DNA from: Thiomicrospira pelophila DSM 1534
Lineage (GTDB): Bacteria; Pseudomonadota; Gammaproteobacteria; Thiomicrospirales; Thiomicrospiraceae
Length of the DNA stretch: 64,000 bases
Assembly: GCF_000711195.1 (NCBI RefSeq)
Contig: NZ_JOMR01000001.1
Location: 992,001 to 1,056,000 of the forward strand
Direction: 5' to 3'
Shown here piece by piece: positions 26,884-35,323 of this stretch. The notes under the pieces are model-generated. The model ran no database searches. It saw only the letters and a program-made list of their open reading frames with translations, and was not told the DNA's origin. Within the stretch, counting starts at the first letter, position 1, and each line of letters opens with the position of its first letter. Both the position numbers and the translations under genes were made by a program.

Positions 26884-28704
26884 ATGTCGCAGGATTTTGA
26901 GTTTGATTTAAAGGCGTTTCTGGCTAATTTAACCGAACGCCCCGGTGTGTATCAAATGTTGAATGCACAAGGGGTGGTAATTTATGTGGGTAAAGCCAAA
27001 AACCTAAAACGCCGGGTGTCGAGTTACTTTGTTAAAAACCAGCAAGCCATCAAAACCCAGGCGATGGTGGAGCAGGTGGCGCGCATTGAAGTGACGGTGA
27101 CCGATACCGAATCAGAAGCCTTAATCCTCGAAAACACCTTAATTAAACGCCTGACACCTCGTTATAACGTGTTGTTTCGTGATGATAAGTCGTATCCGTA
27201 TGTGTTTGTTTCTACAGGAAAAGGTTATCCGGCGTTAAGTTTTCATCGTGGCGCCAAACGCAAAGTAGGGCGTTATTTTGGCCCATTCCCCAATGCCGGT
27301 GCGGTGCACCAAACTCTGCAAGCTTTGCAAAAAATATTTCCGGTTCGCCAGTGTGCCGACAGCGTGTTTAATCATCGTTCGCGCCCTTGTTTGCAATATC
27401 AAATCAAACGCTGTTCTGGGCCTTGTGTCGGCAAAATAAGTTCGACCGATTACGCCGAAGATGTACGTCATACCTTGATGTTTCTAGAAGGCAAAAGTTT
27501 TGATGTGATCGAAGAACTGGGTTCGCAAATGGATTCGGCTTCCGAACAATTGGATTTTGAACGCGCCGCCCAATTGCGTGATCAGATTTCAGCCTTGCGC
27601 GCGATTCAAAGTCAGCACCTTATCAATCAACCCGGTTCGCAAGACTTGGATGTGCTCGCGGTGGCCGAAGTGGCCGATCAACTTTGTGTCACTTTGATGA
27701 TGTATCGAGGCGGGCATTTATGGGGCAGCGAAAACTATTTCCCAAAAGGACAGGTTTCCACCGCCGCCGTGTTGGCGGCTTTTATAACTCAGCACTATGA
27801 AACCCATCCGGTTCCTAAAACCTTGTTGACCAGTGAAAAACCCGACGACCAGGCCTGGTTGGTAGAATGGTTGACAGACAAAAAACAGCAAAATGTGCAA
27901 ATCAAGCAAGCCAGCCAAGCTACCAGTAAAGGCTTAATTCAGCTTGCGCTCACCAATGCCAACAGCGCACTTAAACAGCACCTGACCCAAAAAGCCACCC
28001 AGCAAGATCGTTTAAACGCCTTGCAAGAGGCGCTGATGCTCGCCAAGCCGCCGACGCGGATGGAGTGTTTTGATATCAGCCATACCATGGGGCAACAAAC
28101 CGTTGCCAGCTGCGTGGTGTTTATTGACGGCGTGCCAGTGACGCAACAATACCGAAAGTTTAATATCGAAGGCATTACCGGCGGTGACGATTACGCCGCC
28201 ATGCACCAAGCTTTAACCCGACGTTATCAGCGTTTAAAAGCCGAATCCGCCGTATTGCCCGATTTGATTATTGTGGATGGCGGCAAAGGCCAATTAAGTC
28301 AGGCGATTGACGTGTTAAAAACCTTAGAGTTGGAATCCGTGCCACTGGTGTCGGTGGCCAAAGGCGAAGGGCGCAAAGCGGGTTTAGAAGTGCTTTATAC
28401 CCCCCAACAAAATGAAGGCATTGATTTAGAGGCCGATGACATCGCCTTGCATTTAATAAATTACATTCGTGATGAAGCCCACCGCTTTGCCATTACCGGC
28501 CACCGCGCGCGTCGGCAAAAAGCACAAACCAAATCCAGCTTAGAATCCATTGAAGGGGTCGGGCCCAAAACAAGAAAGGCGCTATTAACCCATTTTGGCG
28601 GGTTGGATCAGGTTAAAAATGCCGCGGTATCCGAGCTTTCAAAAGTGCCCAGTGTGAGCGCCAAAATCGCCCAACGAATTTACGACCATTTCCACGGAGC
28701 CTAA
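26884..28704 (+). CDS. uvrC: Excinuclease ABC subunit C
   Basis: Makes both incisions in nucleotide excision repair. A GIY-YIG domain (ERPGVYQM, VIYVGKAKNLKRRVSSYF) is followed by a UVR motif (EQLDFERAAQLRDQI), an RNase H-like endonuclease domain (MECFDISHTMG, IVDGGKGQL) and a tandem helix-hairpin-helix C-terminus (IEGVGPKTRKALL, VPSVSAKIAQRIY). I chose ATG 26884, giving 606 residues; the longer frame from ATG 26848 starts inside a TATAAT hexamer (26844-26849) that is probably the -10 box. A palindrome copy (27848-27859) codes DQAWL. Confidence 0.96.
   Translation: MSQDFEFDLKAFLANLTERPGVYQMLNAQGVVIYVGKAKNLKRRVSSYFVKNQQAIKTQAMVEQVARIEVTVTDTESEALILENTLIKRLTPRYNVLFRDDKSYPYVFVSTGKGYPALSFHRGAKRKVGRYFGPFPNAGAVHQTLQALQKIFPVRQCADSVFNHRSRPCLQYQIKRCSGPCVGKISSTDYAEDVRHTLMFLEGKSFDVIEELGSQMDSASEQLDFERAAQLRDQISALRAIQSQHLINQPGSQDLDVLAVAEVADQLCVTLMMYRGGHLWGSENYFPKGQVSTAAVLAAFITQHYETHPVPKTLLTSEKPDDQAWLVEWLTDKKQQNVQIKQASQATSKGLIQLALTNANSALKQHLTQKATQQDRLNALQEALMLAKPPTRMECFDISHTMGQQTVASCVVFIDGVPVTQQYRKFNIEGITGGDDYAAMHQALTRRYQRLKAESAVLPDLIIVDGGKGQLSQAIDVLKTLELESVPLVSVAKGEGRKAGLEVLYTPQQNEGIDLEADDIALHLINYIRDEAHRFAITGHRARRQKAQTKSSLESIEGVGPKTRKALLTHFGGLDQVKNAAVSELSKVPSVSAKIAQRIYDHFHGA
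27848..27859. repeat. Iterated palindrome copy in uvrC
   Basis: Exact ACCAGGCCTGGT within GACCAGGCCTGGTTGG, coding DQAWL. Confidence 0.9.
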
Positions 28705-28705
28705 T

Positions 28706-29263
28706 ATGAGCGATTCAACAACCGATCTGCAAATTATCCAGGCCACGCGCTGTTGGGTAGATAAAGTCGTGGTGGGTTTAAATTTTTGCCCGTTTGCCAA
28801 ACGTGAAGTCGATGCCGAGCGCGTATATTACAGCGTGCAAGAAGATTCATCTTTAGAAGCTGTTTTGACTCAGCTCATGCTCGAATGTCAGCGGTTGGAT
28901 CAAAACCCCGATATAGAAACCAGTCTGCTCATTCTGCCAGTCGGGTTTGAAGGGTTTTTAGACTATCTTGATTTGATCGCTCTAGCGGAAGACTTAATGG
29001 TGCAAGAAGGCTATGAAGGCGTCTATCAATTAGCCAGCTTTCATCCAGATTACTGTTTTGCAGGCGAGGCCGAAAATGATCCAGCCAACTACACAAACCG
29101 TTCGCCTTATCCAATGCTCCACTTAATTCGAGAAGCCAGCTTAGAAAAAGCCTTAGCGCATCATCCCGACCCAGACAGCATTCCGCAAACCAATATCGAC
29201 CTAGCGCGAGAAAAAGGCCTCGAACAAATGCAGGCTTTGCGCCAGGCCTGCTTGGGAGGCTAA
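28706..29263 (+). CDS. DUF1415 family protein
   Basis: A conserved proteobacterial protein of unknown role (DUF1415). The N-terminus TRCWVDKVVVGLNFCPFAKREV, with its Cys/Pro pattern, and FHPDYCFAGEAENDPANYTNRSPYPMLHLIRE are diagnostic of the family; only the key residues NFCPFA and NRSPYPM need be noted. Length 185 is normal. It follows uvrC after one base with CGGAG upstream and sits two bases before the MOSC gene, so the three are probably one message. Confidence 0.85.
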   Translation: MSDSTTDLQIIQATRCWVDKVVVGLNFCPFAKREVDAERVYYSVQEDSSLEAVLTQLMLECQRLDQNPDIETSLLILPVGFEGFLDYLDLIALAEDLMVQEGYEGVYQLASFHPDYCFAGEAENDPANYTNRSPYPMLHLIREASLEKALAHHPDPDSIPQTNIDLAREKGLEQMQALRQACLGG

Positions 29264-29264
29264 G

Positions 29265-30095
29265 TTGGTTTTAAGCGAAATTTGGCGTTACCCGCTTAAA
29301 TCCGCCAAAGGCTTAAGCCTAGCCAAAGCCCAGTTAGATGCATTTGGTTTGCAAAATGATCGGCGTTGGATGCTGGTTGACCCGGCAGGCAAAATGGTGA
29401 CACAAAGAAGCTGTCCTAAAATGTGTTTAATCCGTGTAATCGAGCCAGCACAAGCACCAGGCCTGGTGCTTCAGTTGCCAAATCAACAGGCTTTCGATGT
29501 CGCGATTCCAAATGGGCAACAGGTCATCAAAGTGCAGGTTTGGAACGACCACTGCCAGGCCTGGTTGGCGGATTCGGAAGCGTCTGACAAACTAAGTGCT
29601 TTTTTAGAAAAGCCGGTGCGTTTAGTCTGGTTTCCAGATCATCATTTTCGCCAAGTCGATTTGAACTATGCCAATCGCGGCGAAGGACTGGCCTTTGCGG
29701 ATGGCTTTCCATTGCTACTCATCACCCAAGTTTCGCTAGATGATTTAAACCAACGTTTGGCCGAGCCGGTTAGCATGTCGCGTTTTCGGCCCAACTTGGT
29801 GATTGCGGGAGCAGACGCTTACGCAGAAGATCAAGCGCAGGGTATTAAAATAGGCGACCAGCGCTTTAGAATCGTGAAACCCTGTGCACGTTGCTCGATC
29901 CCAAATATCGACCCATTAACCGCCAAAAGATCCAACCAACCCGCCCAGACATTATTGAGCTACCGAAAAATACAGTCCGAGATTCTATTTGGTCAAAACC
30001 TATTGTTCGATTCCGTTTCTAAACAAATAGATAATCAGAAAAATCCAATTAAAAATCCAATCTTACGCGTCGGCATGGCGGTAGAGTGGTTCTAA
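29265..30095 (+). CDS. MOSC-domain protein, YcbX-like
   Basis: MOSC-type protein, a family that binds molybdenum cofactor and reduces N-hydroxylated compounds. The N-terminal beta-barrel domain starts LSEIWRYPLKSAKGLSL, and the MOSC domain has SMSRFRPNLVI and KPCARCSIPNID with the likely Moco-binding Cys. At 276 residues it lacks the C-terminal 2Fe-2S ferredoxin domain of E. coli YcbX. Start is TTG 29265, supported by GGGAGG five bases upstream. It holds an exact palindrome (29456-29467) and a one-mismatch copy (29554-29565). Confidence 0.88.
   Translation: MVLSEIWRYPLKSAKGLSLAKAQLDAFGLQNDRRWMLVDPAGKMVTQRSCPKMCLIRVIEPAQAPGLVLQLPNQQAFDVAIPNGQQVIKVQVWNDHCQAWLADSEASDKLSAFLEKPVRLVWFPDHHFRQVDLNYANRGEGLAFADGFPLLLITQVSLDDLNQRLAEPVSMSRFRPNLVIAGADAYAEDQAQGIKIGDQRFRIVKPCARCSIPNIDPLTAKRSNQPAQTLLSYRKIQSEILFGQNLLFDSVSKQIDNQKNPIKNPILRVGMAVEWF
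29453..29470. repeat. Iterated palindrome copy in the MOSC gene
   Basis: Perfect 18-base palindrome AGCACCAGGCCTGGTGCT, coding APGLVL. A one-mismatch copy follows at 29554-29565, coding QAWL. Confidence 0.9.
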
Positions 30096-30171
30096 TTTTA
30101 CAAATTGAATAGCCAGCAGGCCGCCCCTGGTGCTAAAATTCTGTTAATAAATTTATCTGACTAGGAAAGCT

Positions 30172-30735
30172 ATGACACTCCAACAACTTCCCATGACAAT
30201 TACCTGGCTTCGAGTTCTGCTGATTCCGGTATTTTTAGTGGTGTATTACTTACCATTCGAATTAGCCCATTTTAGTGCCATGGTTATTTTTGTAATTGCT
30301 GCGGTCACCGATTGGCTAGACGGCTATTTAGCGCGTCGTTTTCAAGCCACTAGCCGTTTTGGTGCGTTTCTAGACCCGGTGGCCGATAAGTTGATTGTCG
30401 CCGTGGCATTGGTCGTGGTAGCGGTCGATTACCAACACTGGATCGTTACCTTAGCCACTATCATTATCATTATGCGCGAAATGGCTGTGTCGGCCTTGCG
30501 TGAATGGATGGCCGAAAGCAAGCTCAGTGATGTCGTGGCGGTCTCCAAAATGGGTAAATACAAAACCACCTTTCAATTAATTGCGTTATCGTTTTTAATT
30601 TACGGAGGTGATTTATTTGGCGTGCCTTGGGTTACGCTCGGTCTTATCTTATTGATTGTGGCGACATTTTTAACCGTGTTGTCATTGTGGCAGTACGCTA
30701 AAGCGGCTTGGCCAGCGATAAAGGCCGGCATTTAA
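30172..30735 (+). CDS. pgsA: CDP-diacylglycerol-glycerol-3-phosphate 3-phosphatidyltransferase
   Basis: Inner-membrane enzyme that commits CDP-diacylglycerol to phosphatidylglycerol. The CDP-alcohol phosphotransferase motif is complete: DWLDGYLARR, then G and DPVADK with the spaced acidic residues (residues about 44-69). Several membrane helices fill the 187 residues. TAGGAAAG precedes ATG 30172. Confidence 0.95.
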   Translation: MTLQQLPMTITWLRVLLIPVFLVVYYLPFELAHFSAMVIFVIAAVTDWLDGYLARRFQATSRFGAFLDPVADKLIVAVALVVVAVDYQHWIVTLATIIIIMREMAVSALREWMAESKLSDVVAVSKMGKYKTTFQLIALSFLIYGGDLFGVPWVTLGLILLIVATFLTVLSLWQYAKAAWPAIKAGI

Positions 30736-30759
30736 TCGCCTAAAGCGTCAAAATAATAC

Positions 30760-30787
30760 TTGACGTTTTAGCCTCAGCCCCTATAAT
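30760..30787 (+). promoter_or_regulatory. Promoter of the tRNA-Gly/Cys/Leu cluster
   Basis: TTGACG at 30760-30765, a 16-base spacer and TATAAT at 30782-30787, followed 14 bases later by tRNA-Gly. The three tRNAs are four and 26 bases apart, so one transcript is likely. Confidence 0.85.
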
Positions 30788-30801
30788 ACCGCCACTGTAA
30801 A

Positions 30802-30877
<76 letters not shown>

Positions 30878-30881
30878 GTAT

Positions 30882-30955
30882 GGCAGAGTGGTAGAATGGC
30901 TATACAGCGGATTGCAAATCCGTGGATCTCGGTTCGATTCCGGGCTCTGCCTCCA
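30882..30955 (+). tRNA. tRNA-Cys (anticodon GCA)
   Basis: Acceptor GGCAGAG pairs with CTCTGCC, anticodon loop TTGCAAA gives GCA, T loop TTCGATT, discriminator T as usual for Cys, encoded CCA. Confidence 0.97.
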
Positions 30956-30981
30956 TTCGTTATACAGATGTACAAGTCACC

Positions 30982-31068
30982 GCCCAGGTGGCGAAATTGG
31001 TAGACGCAAGGGACTTAAAATCCCTCGGAGGAAACTCCGTGCCGGTTCGACTCCGGCCCTGGGCACCA
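30982..31068 (+). tRNA. tRNA-Leu (anticodon UAA)
   Basis: Acceptor GCCCAGG pairs with CCTGGGC, anticodon loop CTTAAAA gives UAA, a long variable arm (CTCGGAGGAAACTCCGT region) marks a class II tRNA, and CCA is encoded. It borders the restriction island. The 263 bases up to hsdM are AT-rich and hold no gene, att-like repeat or strong terminator that I could find. Confidence 0.97.
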
Positions 31069-31331
31069 TTATTGATTTTCCGAATACCCCTCTCTATTTT
31101 TTCAAATTTTGATTCTGTCCGTTTCAAGTTATCTGACTTTAAAACTGTCTATACAGCTTTTAAATGTTTTTAAATGCTTGTAAAAAATCCCAATAGTAAA
31201 ATCCTTGTCTATGCACTATCTAACCGCATCTTGCCACGCATAACATTAGCTAAGTTCTGTTTATCTGGGTGGGTGGAAGTGTTAAGATTGCGAACATAAA
31301 TTTTACTAATTGAGTTCAGGTTAACGTCAAA

Positions 31332-32900
31332 ATGTCAGAAGAAGAAAAAAAGCTCCTCGAACAACAACTCTGGAATATCGCCAACGCTTTGCGTGGCAAG
31401 ATGGACGCCGATGAATTTCGGGATTACATTTTGGGCTTTATCTTCTATAAATACCTATCCGAAAAGCTCTGTCTTTACGCCAACAGTTTAGAAGATGGCT
31501 TTGACTATGCCTCAGTCGATGAAAATACCGAAGAAGGCAAAGAGATGATTGAGGCCGTCGCTCAAGAAACCATTGAAAAGCTGGGTTATGCTCTAAAACC
31601 TTCCGAACTCTTTTCCGCGGTGGCTAAAAAAGGTTCGGCGATTGAAGGTGAATCCACCGACAACTTTATTCTGGGTGAGCTTCAAACCATTCTTAACAAC
31701 ATTGAACAATCCACCATGGGCACTGAGTCCGAGGACGACTTCAATAAACTGTTTGAAGACCTCGATCTTAACTCCAGCAAGCTGGGTAAAACTGAAAAAC
31801 AAAAAAACGAACTGGTGTCTAAAATCCTCTCGCACTTGGATAAAGTCGATTTTCAGCTAGAAAACGCCAATGCCGATGTGTTGGGCGATTCTTATGAATA
31901 CTTGATTGGGCAGTTTGCCTCCGGTGCCGGAAAAAAAGCCGGAGAGTTTTATACCCCGCAAACGGTCTCGACCATTCTTGCCAAGCTCGTCACCGACGAT
32001 AAAAACTACTTAAAGTCGGTTTATGATCCAACCTGTGGGTCAGGGTCTTTATTGTTACGTGTTGCCAAAGAAGTCAAAGAAGTCGGTCATTTCTATGGTC
32101 AGGAGCTAAACCGTACCACCTATAACCTGGCGCGCATGAATATGATTTTGCATGATGTGAACTACAAACAGTTCGACATCAGTCAAGACGATACGCTGGA
32201 ACATCCGCACCACTTGGGCCAACAGTTCGAAGCCATTGTCGCCAATCCACCATTTTCCGCACACTGGTCAGCCAATCCACTGTTTTTAAGTGACGACCGT
32301 TTCTCGCAATACGGCAAACTCGCACCCAAAACCAAAGCCGATTTTGCCTTTGTGCAACACATGATTCACCACTTGGCCGACAATGGCACGATGGCGGTGG
32401 TGTTACCGCATGGCGTGTTATTCCGTGGCGCGGCCGAAGGTCATATTCGCCAATACCTGATTGAAGACCGCAATTATCTGGATGCGGTGATTGGCTTACC
32501 CGCCAATATCTTCTATGGTACGAGTATTCCAACTTGTATTTTAGTGTTCAAAAAATGCCGAACCAATCCCGATGACATTCTGTTTATTGATGCCTCTAAT
32601 GATTTCGAGAAAAACAAAAACCAAAATGCCCTAACGCCTGAGCATATTCAAAAGATTGTCAGCACCTATCACAACCGTGGAACGCACGACAAATACAGCT
32701 ACGTAGCAGGTCTGTCAGAAATCAAGGAAAACGACTACAACCTCAATATTCCAAGATATGTGGATACGTTTGAAGAAGAGGAATCGATTGATTTAACCGC
32801 TGTGACGCAACAAATTAAAAAGCTGGATGAAGACATGAAACAGACCGATGCGGTGATTGCGGATTACTGTAAACAGTTGGGTATTGAGGCACCGTTCTGA
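31332..32900 (+). CDS. hsdM: Type I restriction-modification DNA methyltransferase subunit HsdM
   Basis: N6-adenine methyltransferase subunit that acts with HsdS (modification) and HsdR (restriction). Layout: an N-terminal helical HsdM_N domain (about residues 1-150, LWNIANALRGKMDADEFRDYILGFIFYKYLSEKL), the S-adenosylmethionine motif DPTCGSGSLLLRV at about 231-243 and the catalytic NPPF at about 304-307, then a C-terminal helix region that meets HsdS. Length 522 is typical of the EcoR124-like (type IC) family. The hsdS ATG shares its last base. Confidence 0.96.
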   Translation: MSEEEKKLLEQQLWNIANALRGKMDADEFRDYILGFIFYKYLSEKLCLYANSLEDGFDYASVDENTEEGKEMIEAVAQETIEKLGYALKPSELFSAVAKKGSAIEGESTDNFILGELQTILNNIEQSTMGTESEDDFNKLFEDLDLNSSKLGKTEKQKNELVSKILSHLDKVDFQLENANADVLGDSYEYLIGQFASGAGKKAGEFYTPQTVSTILAKLVTDDKNYLKSVYDPTCGSGSLLLRVAKEVKEVGHFYGQELNRTTYNLARMNMILHDVNYKQFDISQDDTLEHPHHLGQQFEAIVANPPFSAHWSANPLFLSDDRFSQYGKLAPKTKADFAFVQHMIHHLADNGTMAVVLPHGVLFRGAAEGHIRQYLIEDRNYLDAVIGLPANIFYGTSIPTCILVFKKCRTNPDDILFIDASNDFEKNKNQNALTPEHIQKIVSTYHNRGTHDKYSYVAGLSEIKENDYNLNIPRYVDTFEEEESIDLTAVTQQIKKLDEDMKQTDAVIADYCKQLGIEAPF

Positions 32901-34123
32901 TGAGTGAAGTAAAGAATGTGCCAGAGTTGAGGTTTTCTGAGTTTTTGGATGCTTGGAGTCTTTTAAAAGTTTCTGATGTTGCAAGAGTTTATGATGGAAC
33001 CCACCAAACTCCTAAGTATGTTGAACAGGGGGTACCTTTTTACAGTGTTGAGCATGTTACGGCTAACCAGTTTTCAGAAACTAAATACATTTCTGAAGAG
33101 GTTTATGAGAAAGAAAATCAGAGAGTAAGGCTTGAAAAAAGCGATATCTTGATGACCCGTATAGGAAGTATCGGGAAAGCCAAGTATATAGATTGGGATG
33201 TTCGAGCGTCCTTTTACGTTAGTCTTGCCTTATTTAAGGTGTTTGACTCCTTTGACAGTAAGTTTTTATCACAATTGATAAGTTCGCCAGATTTTCAAAG
33301 AGAGCTATGGAAAAGAACAATTCACGTTGCTTTTCCTCAAAAGATCAATCTTGGTGAAATTTCGCATTGTAAGATTGTAATGCCAGGTTTAAAAGAACAA
33401 CAAAAAATCGCTGATTTTTTAAGTTCGGTGGACAAAAAAATCGAACAACTCACCGAAAAATACCGCCTGCTTACCCAATACAAAAAAGGCGTCATGCAAC
33501 AAATCTTCACCCAACAGATCCGCTTTAAAGATGACAATGGCAATGATTATCCTGAGTGGGAGGAGAAAGCACTTGGACAGCTAGGTGAGTTTGTACGAGG
33601 TTTATCGTATGACTCCAGTAATGTTAAAAGTTCAGGTTTGTTAGTGCTTCGTTCGTCAAATATTCAGAAAGGTAAATTAAATTTTTACGAAGATACTCAA
33701 TTTGTAGATAAAAACTGTCCAGAAAACATAGCTCTTTTAAAAGGTGATATTGCAGTATGCATGGCAAACGGGAGTAAAGCTTTAGTAGGTAAGGCGGGAT
33801 TGTATGATGGATCCTATACTGGAGAGCTTACAGTAGGTGCTTTCTGTAGTATTTATAGAAGTAAGAGCGTGTTGGCTAGGTTGTTATTTGACCACCAGAA
33901 TTATAAGAGAGCTCTACATGTTCTATTAGCAGGCACAAATATAAACAATTTAAAGAATTCTGATTTGTCAAAAATAAGATTTAAGATTCCTTCAAGAGAT
34001 GAAGAACAACAAAAAGTAGCCAAGTTTTTAACCGAAATCGACCATAAAATCGACCAGGCTTGGTCAACCCTAGAACAAACCAAAGCCTTCAAGAAAGGCT
34101 TGTTACAGAAGATGTTTGTTTGA
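32900..34123 (+). CDS. hsdS: Type I restriction-modification specificity subunit HsdS
   Basis: Sets the bipartite DNA target. Two target-recognition domains (about residues 8-175 and 215-365) are each followed by a conserved helix: LKEQQKIADFLSSVDKKIEQL with QYKKGVMQQIF, and DEEQQKVAKFLTEIDHKIDQ with AFKKGLLQKMF. The recognition domains are clearly AT-richer than the helices, the usual sign of domain swapping. Length 407 is standard; no frameshift is seen. The target sequence cannot be predicted by eye. Confidence 0.94.
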   Translation: MSEVKNVPELRFSEFLDAWSLLKVSDVARVYDGTHQTPKYVEQGVPFYSVEHVTANQFSETKYISEEVYEKENQRVRLEKSDILMTRIGSIGKAKYIDWDVRASFYVSLALFKVFDSFDSKFLSQLISSPDFQRELWKRTIHVAFPQKINLGEISHCKIVMPGLKEQQKIADFLSSVDKKIEQLTEKYRLLTQYKKGVMQQIFTQQIRFKDDNGNDYPEWEEKALGQLGEFVRGLSYDSSNVKSSGLLVLRSSNIQKGKLNFYEDTQFVDKNCPENIALLKGDIAVCMANGSKALVGKAGLYDGSYTGELTVGAFCSIYRSKSVLARLLFDHQNYKRALHVLLAGTNINNLKNSDLSKIRFKIPSRDEEQQKVAKFLTEIDHKIDQAWSTLEQTKAFKKGLLQKMFV

Positions 34124-34124
34124 T

Positions 34125-35159
34125 ATGAGTGCGGAAGTTGAATTACAGGCTTTTGATTCATGGGATGACGTTTTACATCTAACTAGTCAGTCTGCCCCTG
34201 AACATATTCTTAGAAAAGATGTGGGTGGTACAAGCTATGCGAAGCTTGGCTTACCAAACTTCGATACTTCACACTTAAAACAGATTATTTCAGGTAATAG
34301 TATTAATGCTCCGTCAGCGGGTTTTTCGGTTAGTTTTTCGGATTGTTCTTTTTCAGAGGTAAGGCTTGATCTATTAAAGGCTGATATTATTTTTAAGGGT
34401 TGTCATTTTAGTTCTGATGTAACTATAGAAACTTCTGCGAGCCGGAAAATAACGTTTAAAAACTGTATTTTTTTGGGGAAGGTCTTATTGTTTAGCAAAC
34501 CCAATAGCGACGGAGTATTGTCATTAGAGGACTGTCAATTCAAAAGTTCAGCCGAATTTGTTGGGTTTCGGTTTCAACCTCAAATGCGGCCTGGTGGAAA
34601 TTTGACGGAGATGAAGTCCTTTTTTATAAATATAGACTTTGATAATTCATTAACCTTGTCGGGATGTAGTTTTTCCAAAGACTTTAGACTTCAAAATATT
34701 GCATGGCCAAACTTTGATAGTTTGATGGCTCCGCGTGATACGTTTAGACAGCTAAAAATATGCATGGACGAGTCTAAAAACTTAATTGATGAAGCCTTTT
34801 TCCATAGCTTAGAAATGGAGGCTTACCGTAAAGAACTCAAAAAAATAGGATGGCGGCGAAATAATTGGCAGGATCAGTTTGTTTTCCTGTTTAGTCGTTA
34901 TACATCAAATTTTGCACAAAGTTGGTTTTTACCGCTTGTTTGGATGAGTCTGATTTCTATCTTATCCTACTCTTATATTTGTGGATTAACCGCGCTCTGG
35001 GATTGCGGTCTTAATAGTTTTTTTCACTTTATGAATCCGTTCAACAGATCCAGTGAGCATTATATGAGTGCATATACAGTGTGGTTTTTGCATAAAGTAA
35101 TAATGATTTATCTTGGTTATCATTTTATTGTGGCGTTAAGACGCAAGACCAAATTTTGA
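34125..35159 (+). CDS. Pentapeptide-like membrane protein of unknown function, embedded in the type I R-M operon
   Basis: I do not recognise a named family. The 344 residues show: an N-terminal part of about 50 residues; five or six degenerate CxF-centred repeats about 20 residues apart (DCSFSEVRL, GCHFSSDVTI, NCIFLGKVLL, DCQFKSSAEF, GCSFSKDFRL), resembling a pentapeptide-repeat or beta-helix fold; a charged helical linker (RDTFRQLKICMDESKNLIDEAF, EMEAYRKELKK; key residues RQLK and EAYR); and two hydrophobic helices (about 264-288 and 312-335) ending RRKTKF. Such layouts occur in pentapeptide proteins with channel-like tails. ATG 34125 lies one base after the hsdS stop, so expression is coupled to R-M. 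Base composition is visibly AT-richer than hsdM and hsdR. An accessory or defence role is inference only. Confidence 0.7.
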   Translation: MSAEVELQAFDSWDDVLHLTSQSAPEHILRKDVGGTSYAKLGLPNFDTSHLKQIISGNSINAPSAGFSVSFSDCSFSEVRLDLLKADIIFKGCHFSSDVTIETSASRKITFKNCIFLGKVLLFSKPNSDGVLSLEDCQFKSSAEFVGFRFQPQMRPGGNLTEMKSFFINIDFDNSLTLSGCSFSKDFRLQNIAWPNFDSLMAPRDTFRQLKICMDESKNLIDEAFFHSLEMEAYRKELKKIGWRRNNWQDQFVFLFSRYTSNFAQSWFLPLVWMSLISILSYSYICGLTALWDCGLNSFFHFMNPFNRSSEHYMSAYTVWFLHKVIMIYLGYHFIVALRRKTKF

Positions 35160-35251
35160 CTTAAGGTTTTGAATCGGGAGGTGGCAATTTAAAAAGGACG
35201 CTTCCCTGTATATATAAACTTTAAACACTTAGTTGGTGTCTATTTATAAGT

Positions 35252-35263
35252 ACCAGGCCTGGT
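35252..35263. repeat. Iterated palindrome copy upstream of hsdR
   Basis: Exact ACCAGGCCTGGT inside TACCAGGCCTGGTA. Intergenic, in the 164 bases between the membrane-protein gene and hsdR. That gap also has a TATATAAA stretch near 35210 that could serve as a -10 box for hsdR. Confidence 0.9.
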
Positions 35264-35323
35264 AGTATTTAGGTATCAATAGGATTTTGAGTTTCATTTT
35301 TATAAGTTAATTTGAAGAGTTTT

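Noticed and set aside
30110..30132. CAGCAGGCCGCCCCTGG stretch between the MOSC gene and pgsA, possibly a decayed palindrome copy
   Set aside because: Too many differences from the core to claim; kept out of the count.
30888..31173. Open frames of 60-83 codons across the tRNA-Cys/tRNA-Leu region
   Set aside because: They run through two complete tRNA genes and have no ribosome site or recognisable protein.
31069..31331. Search for an att-like repeat of the tRNA-Leu 3' end and for an integrase
   Set aside because: No repeat of the T-arm/acceptor sequence was found downstream and no integrase gene is present, so the region is not called an integrative element.
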